64,000 nt of DNA. It comes from Ignavibacteria bacterium. GTDB lineage: Bacteria > Bacteroidota > Ignavibacteria > Tepidaquicellales > Tepidaquicellaceae. The notes beneath the pieces are model-generated. The model was not told where the DNA came from. It was given only the letters and a program-made list of their open reading frames with translations, and searched no databases. The stretch is from NCBI GenBank assembly GCA_016716125.1, contig JADJWZ010000040.1:120680-184679 (forward strand), written 5' to 3'. Shown here piece after piece: positions 54,259 through 63,349 of this stretch. The position numbers were made by a program, and so were the translations under genes. Numbering within the stretch: the stretch's first letter is position 1; every line of letters begins with the position of its first letter.

Positions 54259-56877
54259 ATGAAAAAACTATTTTCATTTTTTACGATCGCATTGTTTTTA
54301 TGCTTTAGCATAAATTCAATTGCACAGGTGTCTACGAAATTCTTCACACAATTTTCAGGCGCTTACACAGAAGTAGTTGGCGGTACTCTTGTAGCTGCAG
54401 CAACTGCTACTACCGGCGCCGGTGGTCTTGATGACCTGAATTTTTCGGCACAGCCAATTCCGTTTACCTTTAATTATAACGGAACAGATTATACCGAATA
54501 CAACATCAATACAAACGGATACATCACATTCGGTGCAACACTTCCAGCAGCCGGATCTCCTTATACCCCCATTTCAAACTCAGCCGCATATGACGGAGCA
54601 ATTTCCGGAATCGGCAGAGATCTTTGGGGATTATTCAGAACTACCGGAACCAGAACCCTTGGCAGCGATGTGCTGACCGACGTAGTGAATTTCGACGGTG
54701 TTGCAGTCGGACTATTTATTACCGGTACCGGTATTCCCGGAACAACATCAGTCCCGACAACGACAATTGTGAGTTTTGATGAGGGCGCCGGAACAATTAC
54801 AATGTCGGCTGCTGCTACTTCAGGTACACCAACAGTAACAACTATAACAATGACCTCCGGTGATATAAGAAGCGAAACCATAGGCGCTATAGGCAGCCGG
54901 GTTCACACTATTCAGTACAGAGATTTCGCAAGATTCGCCGGCTCAAATGAAAATCTGAATTTTCAAATCAAACTTTACGAAACTTCAAATATAATTGAAG
55001 TCGTATATGGAAGTAACACAACCCTCAATGGAACCAGCGCTGCGCCTCAGGTTGGATTAAGAGGATTAACGAATGCAGACTTTAATAACAGAACAGGTAC
55101 GGACTGGTCAGCATCTACGGCAGGAGGAATCAATACTGCTTCAATGACTCTTAACTCTTCATCTCTTCCGGCTTCAGGTCAGACATATAATTGGGACGCT
55201 CCGCCTGCCTGCAATATTACTATTACAAATCTGAATCCTACAGGAACAATTCTCCCGGGTTGCGGTACGACCTATGCCCCAAAAGTTAATCTTGTAAATG
55301 GCGGAACTGATGATCAAACAGATATAAGTGTAAATTATGCTGTTGGAGCTTACAGTGAAACAGTAACAGGACTTTCCATAACTGCAGGTGGAAATATGGA
55401 TGTAGATTTTCCAAATACATTGTCCTATACATCTTTTGATGCAGGAGTTAAAAATGTTACTATAACAGTAAATTCTACTTGTAACAGCAATCCGGAAGTT
55501 TATGTTTTAAATACAGACTTTACAGTATCATCTGAGAATCCGAATTTCGGCGGACCTGTTGACGGTTATTATTTTGCTAACTCAACAACAGGAGCAAGCT
55601 GCGCACCCGACCAGCCGTTTGTTGAATGGGAAGATACGACAGGAAGTACAAACTTACTTTTAAATGGAAGAAATGTGAGCCCTTCCGGTACCTTATTTGG
55701 TTCTATTGACGATGGATTCTTTGCGCTTGGAGATGCTATAGACGGTGTACAAAGATTTTTCAGATATCAGGGTGTTGATTATGATTCATTCTTTGTCGGC
55801 ACAAACGGAATGATCGCTTTTTCAAGAGCAAACAACACACAAGCTCAGCTTACTACATTCACAACACAGGCAATTCCGAGTACTACAGCTCCAAGACCGG
55901 CTATTTTCCCGTTCTGGAAGGATTTTAATTATTCAGATTCTATTGATGTTCCGGTCAGCAGATTGAGCTATAAGGCAACTGCAGACAAATTTATAATAAC
56001 TTATGACAGAGCTCCGAATTTTAACACAGCCGCAGATCCTGATGATTATGTAAGTTTTCAGGTTGTAATGGAAATTTCAACTGCTCCGACTGAAGACGGA
56101 TGGATACAGGTAAACTATAACGAAGGCGGTACAGGTTCAACTTTCTTAACTAAATATTTTGGTTTAACACTACCGGGCCATACAGTAGGACAACAAAACG
56201 AGGCAGGAAATTCTGCTATTCAATACAGAAGAGTTGTTCTGTCAACAATTACTGATGCCGGTCCTTTATTTACTTCATCGGTGTCTGTTGCATACGGTCC
56301 GAATGAAAACGCTCTGCCAGTTGAATTAGCATCATTCACAGCAACAACAAATGCTAATAATGTAGACCTGAACTGGTCCACTACATCTGAAACAAACAAT
56401 GCAGGATTTGACATTGAAAGATCAACTGAAATCGGAAGCTGGGCAAAGATTGGTAACGTAGCCGGAAACGGAACTACCACATCAGCTCAAAGCTACACAT
56501 ACAGAGACAAAAACGTAGCTACAGGAAACTATAACTACAGATTAAAACAAATAGACTTTAACGGAAACTTCGAATACTTCAATTTAAGCAATGAGGTAAA
56601 TGTTGGTATTCCGACTAAGTTCGATCTGTCACAAAACTATCCGAATCCGTTCAATCCGTCAACAAGCATCAACTTCGACTTACCTGTAGACGGTAAAGTC
56701 AGTTTGAAGATCTATGACATGACCGGTAAGGAAGTAATGACACTTGTTAATGAAGTAAGATCTGCTGGTTACTACTCAGTCAACTTCAACGCATCAAATC
56801 TGTCGAGCGGAGCTTATTTCTATATATTATCCGCAGACAATTTTACAGCGACTAAGAAGATGATGCTGCTGAAATAG
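54259..56877 (+). CDS. Large secreted adhesin-like protein with T9SS sorting domain
   Basis: An 872-residue secreted protein. Signal peptide 1-23 ('INSIAQ'). A beta-sandwich region (about 30-310, opening 'FTQFSGAYTEVVGGT', 'FNYNGTDYTEYNINTNGYITFG') recurs in altered form at about 480-690 ('FFRYQGVDYDSFFVGTNGMIAFS'), a repeated 'noncanonical sandwich' pattern. The 'LPVELASFTATTN' linker (about 696) and T9SS domain ('LSQNYPNPFNPST', about 790) end it. A GC-hairpin terminator is at 56939-56970. Confidence 0.85.
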   Translation: MKKLFSFFTIALFLCFSINSIAQVSTKFFTQFSGAYTEVVGGTLVAAATATTGAGGLDDLNFSAQPIPFTFNYNGTDYTEYNINTNGYITFGATLPAAGSPYTPISNSAAYDGAISGIGRDLWGLFRTTGTRTLGSDVLTDVVNFDGVAVGLFITGTGIPGTTSVPTTTIVSFDEGAGTITMSAAATSGTPTVTTITMTSGDIRSETIGAIGSRVHTIQYRDFARFAGSNENLNFQIKLYETSNIIEVVYGSNTTLNGTSAAPQVGLRGLTNADFNNRTGTDWSASTAGGINTASMTLNSSSLPASGQTYNWDAPPACNITITNLNPTGTILPGCGTTYAPKVNLVNGGTDDQTDISVNYAVGAYSETVTGLSITAGGNMDVDFPNTLSYTSFDAGVKNVTITVNSTCNSNPEVYVLNTDFTVSSENPNFGGPVDGYYFANSTTGASCAPDQPFVEWEDTTGSTNLLLNGRNVSPSGTLFGSIDDGFFALGDAIDGVQRFFRYQGVDYDSFFVGTNGMIAFSRANNTQAQLTTFTTQAIPSTTAPRPAIFPFWKDFNYSDSIDVPVSRLSYKATADKFIITYDRAPNFNTAADPDDYVSFQVVMEISTAPTEDGWIQVNYNEGGTGSTFLTKYFGLTLPGHTVGQQNEAGNSAIQYRRVVLSTITDAGPLFTSSVSVAYGPNENALPVELASFTATTNANNVDLNWSTTSETNNAGFDIERSTEIGSWAKIGNVAGNGTTTSAQSYTYRDKNVATGNYNYRLKQIDFNGNFEYFNLSNEVNVGIPTKFDLSQNYPNPFNPSTSINFDLPVDGKVSLKIYDMTGKEVMTLVNEVRSAGYYSVNFNASNLSSGAYFYILSADNFTATKKMMLLK

Positions 56878-56938
56878 TTAGTAGTTAATAGTTAATAGTT
56901 AATAATTAGTAATCTATTTAACATTTAACATTGTTTAA

Positions 56939-56970
56939 AGCCGTGGGATGAAGAATCTCACGGCTTTTTT
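56939..56970 (+). terminator. Rho-independent terminator, GGATGAAGAAT type
   Basis: AGCCGTG pairs with CACGGCT around GGATGAAGAATCT, followed by TTTTTT. Same loop as at 40946-40977. Confidence 0.85.
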
Positions 56971-57024
56971 ATTTTATTGTTAGTAGTTATTATCAATTTG
57001 AAATTCAACATTTATAATTGATTA

Positions 57025-57059
57025 AAGCCGGGAGAAGAGATTCTTCCGGTTTTTTTTTA
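57025..57059 (+). terminator. Rho-independent terminator, CCGGGAGAA type
   Basis: CCGGGAGAA and TTCTTCCGG arms around GAGA, followed by nine T. The copy at 60335-60369 is identical across about 50 bases including its flanks. Confidence 0.85.
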
Positions 57060-57122
57060 TAGATGAGGTATTTTAGTTATCAATTATCAATTATCAATTA
57101 TCAATTAATATTTATCATTAAT

Positions 57123-57275
57123 CATTGAACATTGAACATTGAACATTGAACATTGAACATTGAACATTGAACATTGAACATTGAACATTGAACATTGAAC
57201 ATTGAACATTGAACATTGAACATTGAACATTGAACATTGAACATTGAACATTGAACATTGAACATTGAACATTGA
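57123..57275. repeat. Tandem heptamer array CATTGAA, about 22 units
   Basis: CATTGAA repeated without interruption for 153 bases. It leads into TAATTGA-type words. It makes an artificial minus-strand reading frame of 'CSMFNVQ' repeats that should not be annotated as a gene. Confidence 0.95.
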
Positions 57276-57301
57276 TAATTGATAATTGAATTTGTTAGGT
57301 T

Positions 57302-57330
57302 TTTGTTAGGATTTAAATTACATTTATACA
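57302..57330 (+). promoter_or_regulatory. Shared cargo promoter motif, copy 2
   Basis: TTTGTTAGGATT (57302-57313) and TATACA (57325-57330), as upstream of the paralog at 38326 and of the gene at 60698. Confidence 0.5.
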
Positions 57331-57446
57331 TGCAAAAAATATTGTTATAAAAACATTAAAAATCTGTTTTTATATTTAATATAAATATTTATTTTGATTT
57401 TCTTTATCATTAAAAGAAAGGAAACTCAAAAGTTCATTTTGCTTTT

Positions 57447-57494
57447 AAGAATTTTTCTGATTATCAAAGGGAAGACGTATCTGAAAAATTTTTT
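57447..57494 (+). promoter_or_regulatory. Conserved leader hairpin, copy 2
   Basis: AAGAATTTTTC and GAAAAATTTTTT form the stem, with the loop including CAAAGGGAAGACGTATC, the counterpart of 38183-38233. It lies about 80 bases before the start codon. Confidence 0.5.
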
Positions 57495-57575
57495 AAAATT
57501 CCTGTCGAACAAACCTGTACAACCGGTCTTCCAAATCTACTCAAAAACATTTTATTAATTAAACCAAACAAAACC

Positions 57576-60251
57576 ATGAAAAAGATTTCAGCTTTTCTTT
57601 TAGCACTATTTTTAGTGTTCGAAATTTCAACTGTAATGGCGCAGGTAACAGTTCTGCCCGGTAATGGATCAACATCCGGTAACGCAAGAGCTCCTCAGGG
57701 AAGCCGAAGATTCATAAACACGAAGTACATAGTTTTAGCTTCAGAATTGACAACTTCAGGATTTTCAGGAGCAGTCACTTCTGTCGGATGGAGATGGAAT
57801 GTTCCTTCACCGCCGGCTGCTACCGGACCTACTTCTCAAAGTACAGCAACAATAGGTGATTTAAGAGTTTATTTAAAAGATACAGTTGCAGGCGCTGTGT
57901 CTATAGGAAGTACGTTTATAGATACGCAGGGCGCAGGTTATACAAAGGTTATTGACGGTACAATATCTATGCCGTCAGGTCTTGCAGAAATTAATATTGA
58001 TGTTCCTGTAGGCGGACCCGGAACAGGTACTTTTACTCCAACGCCGGGAAATGCTGTTATGGTTATTTTCGTTTATAGAACAACAACAACGACATTGCCA
58101 ACACCTTTAGGATCTCCAAATGTATTCTGCACAAATTTACCAGCCGGATTAACCCTGGCGACATATCAGTCCAATACGGCAGGCGGATCTGTTGGAACTG
58201 GATCTTCTTTCCGTCCGGAGACAAGATTCGGAGCGCCACTCCTTCCGGATGATGTTGGTATCTCTGCAACAAATTTAAATGACGGCAGAATATTTTCTGT
58301 TGGTAAATGTTACGATTTTACTGCAACGGTAAAGAATTTTGGAACAGATCCACAAGGTGTAATTCCGGTATATTATAATGTAGACGGCGGACCTGCTGTT
58401 GGTCCTGTCAATACAGTAGGTCCAATTGCACCAAACGGAACTGAGGACGTAACTTTCAGCGGCGGTTTCGCATTATGCGGACTTACTGCTGGAGCGCATA
58501 CAATTAACGTATATACAGATTTACAACCTTCACCTCCGGCTGTAAACAGAGCTCCTTTGCCGGTTGCAATAATAGTTAATGATAAAATAACAACTCTCCC
58601 GTATGTTCAAAACTTTACTCTTCCAACCGGCTGGACTACAAGCGGTGTAGCATTGTGGGCTCTTGCTCCTTGTGTAAATCCCGATGGAGTAGCAGCAGAT
58701 CTTGCCGCAAGAGCTAACTTTTATAATGTTTCAGCAGGAAGCGCTGCTTTAAGATCTCCTGAATTTGATTTTACGGGTATATCAAATCCGGTTCTTAATT
58801 TTTATGCAGCTTACAAAACTTTTGCAACTGAAACCGATAGATTAGAAGTTTTGATCTCCACTGATGGCGGTCTCACCTTTAGTCCGGCATCTACACCGTA
58901 TAACAAAACACATGCCACAGTTCCTTCATTAGCAACTTTACTGCCAAGCACTACATCCTATACTCCGACTGATGAAATCCAATGGAGACATGAAACAGTT
59001 GATCTTTCAAATGTCGGAAACATGTCAAACGTGGTAATTGGATTTGTCGGCACTACAGCTTTTGGTAATAACTGCTGGATTGACAATGTAATTGTATCAC
59101 AGCCGAACAGCTTATGCACCGATGTTGTTTCAGGTCCGGGTTCATATAACTGCAATTTAAAAGTTGGGCTTGATTTTATAACTACTCCTTTACCTCCGTT
59201 TAATTCAGGAAATGTTTCTGATAATCAGTCATCACCTGTAAAAAATATTGTAACATCCGGAGATAATTCTTTTGGAATCCTGCCAAATAGCGGAGATATA
59301 AAAGTAAATTCAGGAAATCAATTGGACAACTCGACACCCGGCACTGCTTCCATAACAGAGTATGATAATGTAACCGCCGGAGCAAATATTGCTGCAAACC
59401 CATCAGCAACATCTCCTGACGGCAGTATTTTTACACCCGGAGAAGTTTATAATGACTATTGGTTTACAGTGACATATGACGGAAATGATCAGCTTGGATA
59501 TGCAACTTATAATATTAACATTGATCTGACTACTTTGTTCTTCAGTAATCCTGATCAATTATATATTATGAAAAGAACCGATCAGACAGGAGCATGGAAT
59601 TGTTTATCTACTACAAGAAGCGGAACCATCCTGACAGCTTCCGGATTGACTGATTTCAGTGATTTCGGAATAGGCGGTAATGAAGTGCAGCCGGTCGAAT
59701 TAGCATCATTCGTTTCATCAGTAATTGCAAACAGTGTAACTTTAAACTGGGCTACAACATCAGAAACCAATAATGCAGGATTCGATATCGAAAGATCATC
59801 AGTCAGCGGTTCTTGGACAAAAATAGCAAATGTATCAGGTAACGGAACATCAACAACTCCTCATAGCTATTCTTTCACAGACAGAAATGTAGCTTCAGGA
59901 AACTATAACTACAGATTAAAACAAATAGACTTCAACGGTAACTTCGAATATTTCAATCTCAGCAATGAAGTTGTTATCGGAATTCCTGCTGAATTCAAAT
60001 TATCACAGAACTATCCGAATCCTTTCAATCCATCAACTACGATCAGTTATGAGATACCTGTTGACGGAGCGGTAAGTCTTAAGATATTTGATATGTCAGG
60101 AAAAGAAGTCATGAACTTAGTAGACGGAGTAAAAAATGCAGGATATTATTCGATCAACTTTAATGCATCGAATCTGTCAAGCGGAATTTACTTCTACAAA
60201 TTAAGCGCAAATGATTTCACATCAGTTAAGAAAATGATGCTTGTTAAATAA
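57576..60251 (+). CDS. Secreted adhesin-like protein with T9SS sorting domain
   Basis: An 891-residue secreted protein and intact paralog of the frameshifted gene at 38326. Signal peptide 1-23 ('STVMAQ'). Domains in order: an N-terminal beta region to about 215; a CARDB-like domain opening 'DDVGISATNLNDGRIFSVGK' (about 225-330); a choice-of-anchor J/MAM-like sandwich ('YVQNFTLPTGWTTSG', about 345-510); a region with 'YNDYWFTVTYDGNDQLGYATYNI'; the 'VELASFVSSV' Fn3-like linker (about 707); and a T9SS domain ('LSQNYPNPFNPST', about 808). It shares its promoter motif and leader hairpin with the paralog. Confidence 0.87.
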   Translation: MKKISAFLLALFLVFEISTVMAQVTVLPGNGSTSGNARAPQGSRRFINTKYIVLASELTTSGFSGAVTSVGWRWNVPSPPAATGPTSQSTATIGDLRVYLKDTVAGAVSIGSTFIDTQGAGYTKVIDGTISMPSGLAEINIDVPVGGPGTGTFTPTPGNAVMVIFVYRTTTTTLPTPLGSPNVFCTNLPAGLTLATYQSNTAGGSVGTGSSFRPETRFGAPLLPDDVGISATNLNDGRIFSVGKCYDFTATVKNFGTDPQGVIPVYYNVDGGPAVGPVNTVGPIAPNGTEDVTFSGGFALCGLTAGAHTINVYTDLQPSPPAVNRAPLPVAIIVNDKITTLPYVQNFTLPTGWTTSGVALWALAPCVNPDGVAADLAARANFYNVSAGSAALRSPEFDFTGISNPVLNFYAAYKTFATETDRLEVLISTDGGLTFSPASTPYNKTHATVPSLATLLPSTTSYTPTDEIQWRHETVDLSNVGNMSNVVIGFVGTTAFGNNCWIDNVIVSQPNSLCTDVVSGPGSYNCNLKVGLDFITTPLPPFNSGNVSDNQSSPVKNIVTSGDNSFGILPNSGDIKVNSGNQLDNSTPGTASITEYDNVTAGANIAANPSATSPDGSIFTPGEVYNDYWFTVTYDGNDQLGYATYNINIDLTTLFFSNPDQLYIMKRTDQTGAWNCLSTTRSGTILTASGLTDFSDFGIGGNEVQPVELASFVSSVIANSVTLNWATTSETNNAGFDIERSSVSGSWTKIANVSGNGTSTTPHSYSFTDRNVASGNYNYRLKQIDFNGNFEYFNLSNEVVIGIPAEFKLSQNYPNPFNPSTTISYEIPVDGAVSLKIFDMSGKEVMNLVDGVKNAGYYSINFNASNLSSGIYFYKLSANDFTSVKKMMLVK

Positions 60252-60334
60252 TAGTTAGCAGTTAATAGTTAGTAGTTAATAGTTAGTAGTTAACAACTAT
60301 TTAACATCTGACATTTAACATTTATAATTAATTA
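60252..60334 (+). repeat. Heptamer array (TAGTTAG, AACATTT words)
   Basis: TAGTTAG/TAGTTAA words start right after the stop codon and grade into AACATCTG/ACATTTA words before the terminator. Confidence 0.6.
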
Positions 60335-60369
60335 AAGCCGGGAGAAGAGATTCTTCCGGTTTTTTTTTA
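60335..60369 (+). terminator. Rho-independent terminator, CCGGGAGAA type
   Basis: Same hairpin and poly-T as 57025-57059, closing the gene at 57576. Confidence 0.85.
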
Positions 60370-60376
60370 TAGATGG

Positions 60377-60535
60377 AGTATCAATTAACAATTATCAATG
60401 AACAATGATCAATGAACAATGATCAATGAACAATTATCAATGAACAATTTAACATTTAACATTTAGCATTTAACATTTAACATTTAACATTTAACATTGA
60501 AAATTGAAAATTGATCATTGATAATTGATAATTGC
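60377..60535. repeat. Mixed heptamer array
   Basis: Runs of 7-bp words (AACAATG, ATCAATG, AACATTT repeated about seven times, then AAAATTG and ATAATTG) occupy most of the spacer. The units differ by single substitutions from those at 57123-57275. Confidence 0.7.
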
Positions 60536-60549
60536 TCTTTTGTTAGAAT

Positions 60550-60579
60550 TTTGTTAGGATTAATTTTAAATTGTATACA
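60550..60579 (+). promoter_or_regulatory. Shared cargo promoter motif, copy 3
   Basis: TTTGTTAGGATT (60550-60561) with TATACA (60574-60579). Here the leader hairpin found at 38 and 57 kb is not present. Confidence 0.5.
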
Positions 60580-60697
60580 TACTTTTGTAATACATAAAAT
60601 TAAAACTTTTTCGAAAGGGGGTCATCTTCATTTTAAAACAAAGTAATTTTGTAAATTTAATAAACTAATTTAAAACTAAAAACAAAAAGGACCAAAA

Positions 60698-61963
60698 ATG
60701 AGAAAGATTTACTTAACCGTTTTAACAGTTTTAGCTTTAGGAATTTTTTTGGGATTCTCAAACAGCGATAATCCTTACGGTTCAAGAACACCGGCCGGTT
60801 CAGATAAAGTTGTAGTTAATCAAAATGATAACAACAATCCTATTTCAACAAATGGTAATATTTATTATTCGGATAATTTCGATGCGCCTAATGATACTGC
60901 AGCTTTAATAGCCCGCGGATACAGTGTATACAGAAACGGTACATTTACAGGTACACCTCTTTCCAGTTTTTGGTTTACGGGAAATCCAAATGTATTTCCA
61001 GCTTTTAACGGAGATCCTGATGATTATGCAGGTTCAAATTATCAGACTGCCGGAGATTTAGGAGATATTGACAACTGGCTTGTCTTACCTGATCTGGATG
61101 TAGTTGCAGGTGATTCGATTCAATTTTATTCACGCGCACCAACCGGAAGTACTTTCCCTGATTCAATAAGAGTAATGTACAACCCGACTAATAATACTTT
61201 ACCAAGTGATCCGAACTGGATAGAGCTTGGAAGATTTAAAGTCAGTACCAGTGGCTGGGAATTACAGGGATTTGAAGCTCCTACTACAAATTTCAGCGCA
61301 AGATTCGCTATAAGATACAGCGTTGTTAACGGCGGTCTGAACGGCGCTAACAGTGACTATATAGGAATTGATGCATTGGTTGTAATAGGAGATGGTGTCT
61401 TACCAGTCGAGCTTTCAAGTTTTGTTTCCGTTATAAACAATAACAATGTTACCTTAAACTGGTCTACAGCAAGTGAAATTAACAATTCAGGTTTTGACAT
61501 TGAAAGATCATCAGTCAGCGGTTCTTGGACAAAAATAGCAAATGTATCAGGTAACGGAACATCAACAACTCCTAATAGCTATTCTTACACAGACAGAAAC
61601 GTTGCTTCAGGAAACTATAACTACAGATTAAAACAAATAGACTTCAACGGAAACTTCGAATACTTCAATCTAAGCAATGAAGTAGTGATCGGAGTTCCAA
61701 CGGAATTCAAATTATCACAGAACTTTCCGAATCCTTTCAACCCATCAACTACGATCAGTTATGAAATACCTGTTGACGGAGCGGTAAGTCTGAAGATATT
61801 TGATATGTCAGGAAAAGAAGTCATGAACTTAGTAGACGGAGTGAAAAACGCAGGATATTATTCGATCAACTTTAATGCATCGAATCTGTCAAGCGGAATT
61901 TACTTCTACAAATTAAGCGCTAATGATTTCACATCAGTTATGAAAATGATGCTCGTTAAATAA
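60698..61963 (+). CDS. Secreted choice-of-anchor J protein with T9SS sorting domain
   Basis: A 421-residue secreted protein. An N-terminal signal (1-21) is followed by a single MAM-like sandwich (about 55-230: 'YYSDNFDAPNDTAALIARGYSVYRN', 'LGDIDNWLVLPDLDVVAGDSIQFYSRAP', 'RFAIRYSVVNGG'). The linker 'LPVELSSFVSVINNNNVTLNWSTASE' (about 237) and sorting domain ('LSQNFPNPFNPST', about 338) are nearly identical in DNA to those of the gene at 57576. AAGGACC lies before the ATG. Its terminator has been displaced by the IS110 insertion that follows. Confidence 0.87.
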   Translation: MRKIYLTVLTVLALGIFLGFSNSDNPYGSRTPAGSDKVVVNQNDNNNPISTNGNIYYSDNFDAPNDTAALIARGYSVYRNGTFTGTPLSSFWFTGNPNVFPAFNGDPDDYAGSNYQTAGDLGDIDNWLVLPDLDVVAGDSIQFYSRAPTGSTFPDSIRVMYNPTNNTLPSDPNWIELGRFKVSTSGWELQGFEAPTTNFSARFAIRYSVVNGGLNGANSDYIGIDALVVIGDGVLPVELSSFVSVINNNNVTLNWSTASEINNSGFDIERSSVSGSWTKIANVSGNGTSTTPNSYSYTDRNVASGNYNYRLKQIDFNGNFEYFNLSNEVVIGVPTEFKLSQNFPNPFNPSTTISYEIPVDGAVSLKIFDMSGKEVMNLVDGVKNAGYYSINFNASNLSSGIYFYKLSANDFTSVMKMMLVK

Positions 61964-62003
61964 TAGTTAGTAGTTAATAGTTAGACCTTATGTTTAAAAT
62001 AGA

Positions 62004-62065
62004 AAGCCTCACAAAAGTTTATTAAATTTATTTTTCCGACAAATAAATTAAACCAAAGGAGGCTT
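62004..62065 (+). promoter_or_regulatory. IS110 left-end hairpin covering the ribosome site
   Basis: AAGCCTC (62004-62010) pairs with GAGGCTT (62059-62065). The second arm includes the AGGAGG ribosome site for the ATG at 62069, so read-through transcripts would be poorly translated. The same hairpin is present as a remnant at 26037-26095 on the other strand. Confidence 0.6.
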
Positions 62066-62068
62066 GCA

Positions 62069-63013
62069 ATGAAACAAGTTACAAAATTAAGTTTTAAAGG
62101 TCAGTCAATTTATGTAGGTATGGACGTACATAAAAAAGTTGGAAGGTAAGCTTGTTTTACTGATACCTTTGAACTACGAACAATGTCGATACCTCCCTCA
62201 GTAGAAGTATTGAAGTGTTATCTTCACAAGATGTACCCTGGGAGGCGACATATTACAGTAGTTTATAAGGAGCCGGGCTATTGTAGTTGCTGGATCGCAG
62301 AAGTTGCAGAAAGAAGGAATACCCAATATAATAGTAAATGCGGCGGATGTTCCGACAACTTAGTAAGGAGTCGTCATGATAATGTAAAGAAACAAACCAG
62401 GTGCAAGAATCAAATTAAAAGTGTTCTTAATTTTTTTGGAATATTTATAAGCGATGAGAAGATTAAAACACATTGGTCGAAAGCATATATACAATGGCTG
62501 AAAAGTTTATGCAATGATACTTCGAGAAGATCTATTAAGTTAAAGACATTAATAACAGAGTTAGAATATTTCCGAAAAACAATAAGTGATCTGACAAAAT
62601 CAATACGAGCATTGTCATTAGAGCCGGCTTATAAGAAGTATGTGAAATTATTAACGACTTGATTCCCGGAATAAGTACTTACAGCAATGATAATTCTAAC
62701 GGAATTGGAGATATGAAAATATACAGCAGTTGAGACAAGCTAAGTTCGTATGTACGATTAATTCTGATGAACACACAAGCATTGACAATGAAAAGAGATA
62801 TGGAGTTCAAAGCAGTTAATTGGTACTTACGAAAAGCTTGTTTGGAATCAAGTTGGTGCTTTAATGAAAAGATCCGTCATTAACTCTTTCATAGAGAAAT
62901 TATCTTAAAGAACGATAGCAGTAAAAAGCATAATAAAGATAGCAAGAAAACTATTGAATCGAATACGATATGTTTTGATAACTGAAAAAGAATATCAGTT
63001 ACTGAAACCTTAA
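62069..63013 (+). pseudogene. IS110-family transposase, multiply frameshifted
   Basis: ATG at 62069 gives 'FKGQSIYVGMDVHKK', the IS110 DEDD start, then a frameshift. Later frames yield 'PPSVEVLKCYLHKMYPG', 'CKNQIKSVLNFFGIFISDEKIKTHWSKAYIQWLKSL' (longest frame 62183-62662) and, after 62660, pieces of the C-terminal Transposase_20 domain. The segment containing the second catalytic Asp (TDR.D type) is deleted near 62365. Not functional. Confidence 0.85.
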
Positions 63014-63066
63014 GCCGATTGCAGAAAGCAAATTTAATAAATCAAAAATAATATTTATCATAGCAT

Positions 63067-63349
63067 CTAACTATCACAAATAGGAAAACAGTTAGTGGGC
63101 GAAAAATCGCATTTAACTACCTTGGTACAAAGTCATGGATGTCTGCATCAGGTGGGTGGCATCCCATACACTATATAAACAAAAGAGGAGAAGCAGCCCG
63201 TAAAAAAATCCGGTGTCTCTGCAAATCCAAGGTAGTTCTTATAGTTGATAGGTGGATATAAAATTTTAAATATAGGAAATAACAAGAAAACATATTGCAA
63301 AGACAAAATGCAGAGTTATTCACTTCATTACTCCGCATTTGTCTTTGCA
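63067..63349. ncRNA. Structured non-coding right flank of the IS110 element
   Basis: Three inverted repeats lie between the transposase end and the presumed right boundary: CTAACT/AGTTAG (63067-63096), AACTACCTTGG with CCAAGGTAGTT (63115-63125 and 63227-63237, an 11-bp perfect stem enclosing about 100 bases), and TGCAAAGACAAAATGC with GCATTTGTCTTTGCA (63296-63311 and 63335-63349). Placement fits the non-coding RNA of the IS1111 subgroup, but this is inference. Confidence 0.4.

Larger units (their letters stand above)
56878..57121 (+). repeat. Heptamer arrays after cargo gene
   Basis: TAGTTAG/TAGTTAA words (56878-56920), AACATTT words (56930 region), and ATCAATT words (57077-57110). Two terminators (56939-56970 and 57025-57059) are embedded. 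Confidence 0.6.

Noticed and set aside
57122..57331. Minus-strand frame of repeated 'CSMFNVQ' units
   Set aside because: It is only the CATTGAA heptamer array translated; there is no start signal or protein family.
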